NCBI GenBank assembly: GCA_035650495.1
Contig: DASRHK010000154.1
Span: 1 to 9,967 of the forward strand
Length of the DNA stretch: 9,967 nt
Reading direction: 5' to 3'
From: DASRHK01 sp035650495
Lineage (GTDB): Bacteria; Pseudomonadota; Gammaproteobacteria; Nevskiales; Nevskiaceae
This document shows, piece by piece, positions 1-5,112 of this stretch (position 1 is the stretch's first letter; each line of letters opens with the position of its first letter). The notes beneath the pieces are model-generated. The model ran no database searches and was not told the DNA's origin. It saw only the letters and a program-made list of their open reading frames with translations. The translations under genes were made by a program, and so were the position numbers.

Positions 1-1
1 C

Positions 2-85
2 GGCGCGACCTCTGCCGCCGCACCCCTCATCTGCGTCGGGACCGTTTGCGCCCCGCCGGCGCTGCCGAAGGTCACGACGCCGTAA
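2..85 (+). CDS. C-terminal fragment of an unidentified protein (start outside window)
   Basis: The frame beginning at base 2 is open from the window edge to a TAA at 83-85 and encodes 27 residues ending in ALPKVTTP, with two cysteines in the stretch ICVGTVCAPP. The stop lies 15 bp before a strong hairpin terminator, which is where a gene end is expected. The other forward frames are also open here, as is common in GC-rich DNA, so the terminator is the main support. No domain can be recognised from so short a tail. A non-coding edge cannot be excluded. Confidence 0.35.
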   Translation, partial: GATSAAAPLICVGTVCAPPALPKVTTP

Positions 86-100
86 CCGGATCCTGTAACC

Positions 101-126
101 AAAACGCCGGCTTTCGCCGGCGTTTT
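101..126. terminator. Bidirectional rho-independent terminator
   Basis: A perfect 11-bp inverted repeat, AAAACGCCGGC (101-111) and GCCGGCGTTTT (116-126), encloses a TTTC loop. The stem ends in four T residues on either strand, so it can act in both directions. It sits between the stop of the + strand fragment at 85 and the stop of the - strand gene at 145, and probably terminates both. The U-tract is short but the stem is GC-rich. Confidence 0.85.
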
Positions 127-144
127 CATTTCCCGCAAGTCGGA

Positions 145-405
145 TTACTTCTTCTTCCCCGCGTTCTCCGTCGCTTCCTGCGCGGCGGCCTTGAGCTCTT
201 CTTCGGCCTGCTTGAGAAGTTCCTTCGCCTTCGCGGCGTGCCCGCCCATGTCGAAGTCGTTCTTGTCCTGCGCGACGCTGATCTGCTGCAGCGCGCGCTG
301 ACAGGACTGCCACGCGGCGACGAGATGCGGATGCTTCGGCGCGGCGAGCGCGATGGAAGAAACGGTGAGCAGCGCGGCGACAGCGGCGAGTCGGATGTGG
401 CGCAT
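145..405 (-). CDS. Small secreted helical protein, function unknown
   Basis: This encodes 86 residues. An N-terminal Sec signal peptide (charged MRHIR, hydrophobic core to about residue 20, likely cleavage after ALA at 21) leaves a mature chain of about 65 residues. That chain appears to be two helices: residues 27-48, with a lone Cys35, and residues 56-82, rich in Ala, Lys and Glu, ending in KKK. Between them is the motif NDFDMGGHAAKAKELL (49-64). From memory this resembles small, unnamed proteobacterial periplasmic proteins that share a DMGGHA-K-K-LL motif. The ATG at 403-405 was chosen because it starts the signal peptide directly; longer in-frame readings put a non-signal extension in front. 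No strong ribosome site is visible. The gene is divergent from the lipase operon and ends 19 bp before the bidirectional terminator. No enzymatic motif is present; a periplasmic structural or stress role would be a guess. Confidence 0.8.
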   Translation of the reverse strand: MRHIRLAAVAALLTVSSIALAAPKHPHLVAAWQSCQRALQQISVAQDKNDFDMGGHAAKAKELLKQAEEELKAAAQEATENAGKKK

Positions 406-486
406 GGTGGACCCCGGTGTGGTGGGAGGCCGGAGCATACGCCGAACGAATGATGCTGGGACGCCGCCGCCACGGGAAACTGCGGC

Positions 487-1512
487 ATGCGCAAAATCTT
501 TACATTCGCGGCGATCTTCGGTCTTTCCGCCTGCGGCGCCAACGCGCCGCTCGACAGCGCGACGGCGCCCGCGCAGAGCGCCGACTTCGCCGACGAGCCG
601 GCGCTCGAGACCGACCAGGCGACGCTCGACGCCAATCTGATGTGCACGGGCTTCACGCATCCGGACAAGCCGCCGGTGCTGCTGGTGCACGGCACGTTCA
701 CCAATGGCGAAGAGCAATACACCTGGACCTATCTGCCGCTGCTCGCCGATCGCGGCTTCGACGTGTGCGCCGTGACGTATCCGGATCGCGGCTTCGGCGA
801 TCAGCAGATCTCCGCCGAGTACGTGGTCAACGCGCTGCGCAAGATCCACGCGGAGTCGGGCCGCAAGGTCGCGATGATCGGGCACAGCCAGGGCGCGGGC
901 ATGCCGCGCTGGGCGCTGAAGTGGTGGAAGTCGGCGCGCGACGCGACGGAGGACTTCGTGCTCGAAGCGGGCCCGAATCACGGCACCACGCGCGCGAGTC
1001 TCGGCGTGCCGCTGCCGACCGGCATGCCCGCATCGTTCTGGCAGTTCCAGCCTGATTCGGAATTCGTAGCAGCCGTCAATCGCGACGACGAGACGCCCGG
1101 CGATGTCAGCTACACGACGCTCTACACGACGTTCGACGAGCTGGTGCAGCCCGTAGCGCCGATCCCGACCGCGGCGCTCGACCTCGGGCTTGACAACCCG
1201 AACGTCGCGAACATACATCTGCAGGACATCTGTCCCGGACGCTTCGTCGATCACATCACCATCGGACTGACCGATCGTCTCGCGTTCGAGCTCGCGCTCG
1301 ATGCGATCACGAATCCAGGCCCGGCGAACATCGAGCGCGCCGGCGGTGCAAGCGCGCTGTGCGGTCTCGCGAACTTCATCCCCGATCAGATCGTCGCGCC
1401 CGAAGCCGCGCAGGGAATGCTGAGCGTGTTGCTCGACGAGATGCAGCATCCGCCGTCGATGGCGCCGCATCTCACGACTGAAGAGCCGCCGCTCAAGCCT
1501 TACGCCCAGTAA
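487..1512 (+). CDS. CALB-like lipase/esterase, lipoprotein
   Basis: This 341-residue alpha/beta hydrolase should cleave carboxylic esters such as acylglycerols outside the cytoplasm. A lipoprotein signal with lipobox LSAC (Cys16) predicts membrane anchoring. The strand and oxyanion region is PVLLVHGTFTNG (63-74). The nucleophile is Ser134 in GHSQG, the acid Asp217 in TTFDELVQP and the base His256 in FVDHITIG. The Asp and His surroundings match my memory of Candida antarctica lipase B, where the corresponding segments are ATDEIVQP and FVIDHAG. Cys53/Cys94 and Cys249/Cys292 also correspond in position to two CALB disulfides, which fits an exported fold. Residues 20-45 are a low-complexity linker and the last ~35 are proline-rich. 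It leads an operon with an electron-transfer pair and a second putative esterase. The ribosome site before the ATG at 487 is weak. Fold and activity class are secure; the substrate is not known. Confidence 0.88.
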   Translation: MRKIFTFAAIFGLSACGANAPLDSATAPAQSADFADEPALETDQATLDANLMCTGFTHPDKPPVLLVHGTFTNGEEQYTWTYLPLLADRGFDVCAVTYPDRGFGDQQISAEYVVNALRKIHAESGRKVAMIGHSQGAGMPRWALKWWKSARDATEDFVLEAGPNHGTTRASLGVPLPTGMPASFWQFQPDSEFVAAVNRDDETPGDVSYTTLYTTFDELVQPVAPIPTAALDLGLDNPNVANIHLQDICPGRFVDHITIGLTDRLAFELALDAITNPGPANIERAGGASALCGLANFIPDQIVAPEAAQGMLSVLLDEMQHPPSMAPHLTTEEPPLKPYAQ

Positions 1513-1524
1513 ACTGCGCGTCTC

Positions 1525-2751
1525 ATGAGCGATCCCCAACACGTCGTCATCGTCGGCGCCGGGCAGGCGGGCGGCCAGCTCGCGGCCGAGCTGCGCCAGA
1601 TCGGCTTCGCCGGCTCGATCACCCTGATCGGCGAGGAGCCGCATCTGCCGTACAAGCGCCCGCCTCTGTCGAAGGCGTATCTCGCCGGAACCGCGACGCA
1701 GGATTCGCTGCTCGTCATGCCGCGCGCGACGTTCGACAAGGCGCGCATCGGGTTCATCGGCTCGACGCGCGTGACGAAGATCGATCGCGCGGCGAAGACC
1801 GTCGAGCTGCAGGACGGCCGCAACATCGGCTACGACAAGCTCGCGCTGTGCACCGGCGGGCGTGCGCGTCCGCTGCCGATTCCCGGTGCAGACAAGCCCA
1901 ACGTGTTCCTGGTGCGCACCATCGCCGACATCGACGCGATCCGTGCGCACTGCGCCGCCGGCAAGCGGGTGACGATCATCGGCGGCGGATTCATCGGCCT
2001 CGAGATCGCAGCGGTGCTCGTGAAAGCCGGGCTCAAGGTCACCGTGCTCGAAGGGCTGCCGCGCGTGCTCGCGCGCGTGACCGTGCCGCAGATGTCGGAG
2101 TTCTTCGAGCGCGTGCATCGCGAGGCGGGCGTCGATCTGCGCACCAGCGCGCAGATCAAGTCGCTCGACGGCGACCCAGTCGCTCACGTGACGTTCGCCG
2201 ACGGCTCGCGGGTGGACACCGACTTCGTGATCATCGGCATCGGTCTCATCGCGAACGTCGAGCTTGCGCAGTCCGCGGGGCTTCCGATCGACAACGGCAT
2301 CGTCGTCGACGAGCACGCCGTCACCTCCGATCCCGACATCGTCGCCGCAGGCGATTGCACCAATCACCCGAACGCGCATTTCGGCCGGCGCCTGCGACTC
2401 GAGTCGGTGCAGAACGCGCTCGAGCAGGCGCGCGCCGCGGCGCACACGCTCGCCGGCAAGCCGAAGCCGTACGACGCAGTGCCCTGGTTCTGGTCGGATC
2501 AATACGACGTGAAGCTGCAGATGGTCGGCCTGTCGACGGGCTTCGATCAGATGATCCTGCGCGGCGACCCGAAGACGCAGCGCGCGTTCTCCGCGTTCTA
2601 TCTCGGCGACGGCAAGCTGATCGCCGCCGATTGCGTGACCAAGCCTGCGGACTTCGCGCTCGCGAAGAAGCTCGTTGCGATCCGCGCGCAGCTCGATCCG
2701 GCTAAGCTTGCCGACGAAACGATCCCGCTGAAGACCTTCCTCCCGGCCTAA
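1525..2751 (+). CDS. NADH-dependent ferredoxin reductase (FAD), putidaredoxin-reductase type
   Basis: This 408-residue cytoplasmic flavoprotein passes electrons from NAD(P)H to a [2Fe-2S] ferredoxin. The FAD Rossmann motif GAGQAG is at 11-16. The hallmark segment LPYKRPPLSKAYL is at 41-53. A second nucleotide-binding motif, GGGFIG followed by LE, is at 153-160, and Glu176 at the end of the next strand favours NADH over NADPH. The second FAD motif IVAAGDC is at 272-278, and the family segment PWFWSDQYDVKLQ is at 320-332. Length and domain order match CamA, ThcD and BphA4-type reductases. The stop is 9 bp before the ferredoxin gene, so the two are almost certainly partners, and the lipase stop is 12 bp upstream. 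Such pairs usually serve cytochrome P450 or ring-hydroxylating oxygenases, neither of which is in the window. The name camA would overstate the identification. Confidence 0.93.
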   Translation: MSDPQHVVIVGAGQAGGQLAAELRQIGFAGSITLIGEEPHLPYKRPPLSKAYLAGTATQDSLLVMPRATFDKARIGFIGSTRVTKIDRAAKTVELQDGRNIGYDKLALCTGGRARPLPIPGADKPNVFLVRTIADIDAIRAHCAAGKRVTIIGGGFIGLEIAAVLVKAGLKVTVLEGLPRVLARVTVPQMSEFFERVHREAGVDLRTSAQIKSLDGDPVAHVTFADGSRVDTDFVIIGIGLIANVELAQSAGLPIDNGIVVDEHAVTSDPDIVAAGDCTNHPNAHFGRRLRLESVQNALEQARAAAHTLAGKPKPYDAVPWFWSDQYDVKLQMVGLSTGFDQMILRGDPKTQRAFSAFYLGDGKLIAADCVTKPADFALAKKLVAIRAQLDPAKLADETIPLKTFLPA

Positions 2752-2760
2752 AGGGGCGCG

Positions 2761-3081
2761 ATGCCGAAAGTGACCTACGTGCAGCCCGACGGCGCCGAGC
2801 AGACGCTCGACGCGCCGGTCGGACAATCGATCATGGAGACCGCGACGCGCAACATGGTCAACGGCATCATCGGCGAGTGCGGCGGCTGCTGCTCCTGCGC
2901 GACGTGTCACGTCTACGTCGACGAAGCCTGGTACGGCAAGCTCGAGCCGAAGGATCAGATGGAAGAGGCGATGCTCGAAGGCGCGGTGGAGCCCGCCCCG
3001 CGGTCGCGGCTGTCGTGCCAGATCAAGATGAGCGACGCGCTCGACGGGATCGTCGTGCGCATTCCGGCGGGGCAGGCGTGA
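2761..3081 (+). CDS. [2Fe-2S] ferredoxin, putidaredoxin/adrenodoxin type
   Basis: This 106-residue soluble one-electron carrier has cluster ligands Cys40, Cys46, Cys49 and Cys86, the C-x5-C-x2-C...C pattern of vertebrate-type and putidaredoxin-type ferredoxins. The surrounding GECGGCCSCATCHVYVDE (38-55) and the C-terminal RLSCQI (83-88) are characteristic, and length is normal. Cys43 and Cys44 are extra cysteines inside the cluster loop. A good ribosome site (AAGGGG, 2751-2756) precedes the ATG at 2761. The gene follows its probable reductase by 9 bp, and its TGA (3079-3081) overlaps the GTG start of the next gene. The likely role is to carry electrons from the reductase to a P450 encoded elsewhere. 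Other oxygenases or Fe-S maturation cannot be ruled out, but the pairing with a CamA-like reductase favours P450. Confidence 0.93.
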   Translation: MPKVTYVQPDGAEQTLDAPVGQSIMETATRNMVNGIIGECGGCCSCATCHVYVDEAWYGKLEPKDQMEEAMLEGAVEPAPRSRLSCQIKMSDALDGIVVRIPAGQA

Positions 3082-4340
3082 TCGGGCTTCTCGCGCGGCA
3101 ACGCATCGTCAACGTGCCGCGCGATCTGTCCGAGATCACGCGCATCGATTATTCCTCGGAGGTCGCGCCGTCCGACGCCGGCATGAGCGCGGCCGGCGTC
3201 GCGCGCATCTGGAAGACGGTCGAGGAGTTCTATCGCTCCGGCCTGCATCCCGCGATCACGCTGGTGATCCGCCGGCGCGGCAAGATCGTGCTGAAGCGCT
3301 CGATCGGTGCGGTGTCCGGAAATCTTCCGGGCGACGACGGACCCGTGATGCCGCTCGATCCCGATTCGCCGGTCTGCCTGTTCTCCGCATCCAAGGCGAT
3401 CACGGCGCTCCTGCTGCACAAGGTGGTCGAGCTCGGCAAGCTCTCGCTCGACGATCGTGTCGCCGATCACATCCCGGAGTTTGCGGCGCACGGCAAGGAT
3501 CGCGTCACGGTGCGCCAGCTGCTCGCGCATCGCGCAGGGATTCCGGCGCTGCCGATCCGCGATCCCGATCCCGCGCTGCTGCAGCACTGGGATGCGCTGG
3601 TGCACATGCTGTGTCTCGCGCCGCCCGACGATCCGCAGTTCCAGAAGCAGGCGTATCACGCGCTGACCAGCGGCTTCATCGTCGGCGAGCTCATCCAGCG
3701 CGCGTCGGGGATGAGCTTGCGCGACGCGCTGAAGAAATGGATCGCCGATCCGCTGAAGCTTCGCTACATGACTTACGGCCTGCCGCCGGAGCAGCGCAAG
3801 CTCGCGCCGGCGAACGCGCTCACCGGGCCGAAGCCGTTCTGGCCGCTGACCACCTACGTGCGCCGCATCGTCGGCGTGCCGTTCGAGCGCGCGGTGGAAG
3901 CGTCGAATCAGGAGGGTTATCTGTCGAGCGTGGTGCCCGCGGGGAACATCTACGCGAGCGCGGACGACGCGAGCCGCGTGTTCCAGATGCTGCTCAACGG
4001 CGGCGAGCTCGACGGCGTGCGCGTGCTCGAGCGCGAGACGGTGCACGAAGCGGTGAAGCCGGTCGGCAAGATCCAGCTCGACGCGATCCTGCGCGTGCCC
4101 CTGCGCTTCTCCGCGGGGTTCATGCTCGGCGAGCGTCCGTTCGGGCTCTACGGGCCGAACTGCCACGAAGCGTTCGGCCACCTCGGCTTCGTCAGTGTGC
4201 TGTGCTGGGCCGATCCGTCGCGCGACATCTCGGTCGCATTCCTCAACACCGGCAAATCGGTTTCGCCGACCGGCGTGCTCCGCATCGCGCGCGTGCTCGG
4301 CGCGATCAACCGCGCGTGCCCGACGGTGCGGCCGTCATAG
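3078..4340 (+). CDS. Serine hydrolase of the beta-lactamase/class C fold (esterase-like)
   Basis: This encodes 420 residues from a GTG at 3078 that overlaps the ferredoxin stop as GTGA, with a GGGG ribosome site (3069-3072) 5 bp before it. An ATG at 3183 would cut into the N-terminal region and has less support. The nucleophile motif S-x-x-K is Ser103-Ala-Ser-Lys106 in LFSASKAITALL. The second motif is Tyr193 in AYHALTSGFIVGEL, where class C enzymes have Y-x-N. The third is His368-Leu-Gly370 in AFGHLGF, the H-x-G form common in EstB-like esterases and LACTB-like proteins instead of K-T-G. LLAHRAGIP (148-156) is another family signature. No signal peptide is evident, so the protein is probably cytoplasmic and not a resistance beta-lactamase. 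Ester or amide hydrolysis is likely, and the substrate is unknown. Its 3' end overlaps the convergent gntR gene by 35 bp. Confidence 0.88.
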   Translation: MIGLLARQRIVNVPRDLSEITRIDYSSEVAPSDAGMSAAGVARIWKTVEEFYRSGLHPAITLVIRRRGKIVLKRSIGAVSGNLPGDDGPVMPLDPDSPVCLFSASKAITALLLHKVVELGKLSLDDRVADHIPEFAAHGKDRVTVRQLLAHRAGIPALPIRDPDPALLQHWDALVHMLCLAPPDDPQFQKQAYHALTSGFIVGELIQRASGMSLRDALKKWIADPLKLRYMTYGLPPEQRKLAPANALTGPKPFWPLTTYVRRIVGVPFERAVEASNQEGYLSSVVPAGNIYASADDASRVFQMLLNGGELDGVRVLERETVHEAVKPVGKIQLDAILRVPLRFSAGFMLGERPFGLYGPNCHEAFGHLGFVSVLCWADPSRDISVAFLNTGKSVSPTGVLRIARVLGAINRACPTVRPS

Positions 4341-5049
4341 GTCGTCGCGGCGGCAGGTGATTCATCCGCACGCGCACGAAGTCGATGTGCGCGGCCGCCG
4401 CTCGACCCGCTTCGACGGCGTCGCGCGCGAGGATCGAGTCGAGCAGGCGCCGATGCTGTGCCACCACGTGACGGAACACTTCCGAGCGCGGCGTGGTGCC
4501 CGCGAGCGTGAGCTGCATGTGATCGTGCAAGAGCTTGTGCAGCGAGATCATCAGGTAGGCGAACACCGGGTTGTGCGTCGCCTCCGCGATGGCGTGATGG
4601 AATGCGATGTCGGTGCGCATCTGCAGCTCGCGGTCGCCGCCGCGGAATGCAGCGTCGACCGCAGCCTGTGCGGCCTGCAGGCGCTTGCGATCGCCAGCGT
4701 CGTGGCGCTCGGCGGCGAGCTCCGCGGCGCGGCATTCGAGCATGTGGCGGAATTCGAAGAAGTCGGCGGGCAGATCGGGATAGCGCCGGCTCATGTCGGC
4801 CCAGACTTCTGCGCCGAAATGATCTGACGGTGCGTTGACGTAAGTGCCGGAGCCGTGGCGCCGGCTCAGCAGACCTTTCGCGACGAGCATGCTGATGCCT
4901 TCGCGCACGATGGAGCGCGAGGCCTGCCAGCGTTGCGCCAGGTCACGCTCCGACGGCAGGCGCGAGCCGGGCGCGAACTGACCCTTCTGGATCGCGCGCT
5001 CCAGGCGGCGGGCAATGCTGTCGGGGCGGCCGGCGTCGTGCGTCTCCAT
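4306..5049 (-). CDS. GntR-family regulator, FadR subfamily with FCD domain
   Basis: This encodes a 247-residue DNA-binding regulator. The winged helix-turn-helix spans about 11-72, with the signature LPSERDLAQRWQASRSIVRE (31-50) and wing HGSGTYV (65-71). The effector domain, about 95-228, is an FCD helical bundle. Its expected metal/ligand-binding set is intact: Asp147-x3-His151, His199 and His221. FCD regulators typically bind small carboxylates and release DNA on binding (LldR for lactate, FadR for acyl-CoA). The ATG at 5047-5049 was chosen over a TTG at 5061 because GGGAG (5055-5059) lies 5 bp upstream of it. The gene is divergent from the TonB receptor operon, across a gap with a perfect FadR-type palindrome, so it probably controls that operon and itself. 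Given a hydroxy-acid dehydrogenase in the target operon, a 2-hydroxy acid is a reasonable effector guess. The 3' end overlaps the upstream hydrolase gene. Confidence 0.93.
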   Translation of the reverse strand: METHDAGRPDSIARRLERAIQKGQFAPGSRLPSERDLAQRWQASRSIVREGISMLVAKGLLSRRHGSGTYVNAPSDHFGAEVWADMSRRYPDLPADFFEFRHMLECRAAELAAERHDAGDRKRLQAAQAAVDAAFRGGDRELQMRTDIAFHHAIAEATHNPVFAYLMISLHKLLHDHMQLTLAGTTPRSEVFRHVVAQHRRLLDSILARDAVEAGRAAAAHIDFVRVRMNHLPPRRPMTAAPSGTRG

Positions 5050-5062
5050 CGCGACTCCCAAG

Positions 5063-5075
5063 GTGGTCCAACCAC
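5063..5075. promoter_or_regulatory. Probable FCD/GntR operator, GTGGT-N3-ACCAC
   Basis: GTGGTCCAACCAC is a perfect 5-bp inverted repeat around a 3-nt spacer. It fits the FadR-subfamily operator pattern TGGT-N3-ACCA known from studied members. It lies 14 bp before the gntR ATG and 37 bp before the receptor ATG, which suits simultaneous autoregulation and control of the divergent operon. That the adjacent regulator binds here is inference from position and motif. Confidence 0.75.
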
Positions 5076-5102
5076 TCTACGATCCGGCGCGCGCTTGCAC
5101 AA
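5074..5102 (-). promoter_or_regulatory. Candidate sigma70-like promoter of gntR
   Basis: Read on the - strand, TTGTGC (5102-5097) is followed after exactly 17 nt by TAGAGT (5079-5074), matching the -35 and -10 consensus at 3/6 and 4/6 positions. Transcription would begin near 5067, about 18 nt before the gntR ATG. The -10 overlaps the palindrome, so the bound regulator would block it. The box matches are modest and the assignment is tentative. Confidence 0.35.
5078..5083 (+). promoter_or_regulatory. Weak candidate -10 box for the TonB receptor operon
   Basis: TACGAT matches TATAAT at four of six positions and lies 29 bp before the receptor ATG, immediately downstream of the palindrome. The sequence about 17 bp upstream (CTCCCA) is not a recognisable -35, so the promoter may need an activator or a different sigma factor. 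If this box is used, the operator falls in the -10/-35 spacer, a repressing position. Confidence 0.25.
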
Positions 5103-5112
5103 ACTGCCCGGC

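Noticed and set aside
434..439. TATGCT on the - strand as a -10 box for the small secreted protein gene
   Set aside because: Only four of six positions match and there is no -35 at suitable spacing, so it was not listed as a promoter.
748..796. Direct repeat GATCGCGGCTTCG at 748-760 and 784-796
   Set aside because: It falls inside the lipase and encodes DRGF twice in a normal part of the fold; nothing suggests a functional DNA repeat.
145..2910. A 921-codon open frame on the - strand running opposite the lipase, reductase and ferredoxin genes
   Set aside because: It is low-complexity Arg/Ala/Asp/His-rich sequence opposite clearly conserved genes, typical of antisense frames in GC-rich DNA. 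Only its last 86 codons look like a real protein with a signal peptide.
3078..4340. Antibiotic-resistance beta-lactamase
   Set aside because: It lacks a signal peptide, and has Y-H-A and H-L-G where class C beta-lactamases have Y-x-N and K-T-G; an esterase-like role is more likely.
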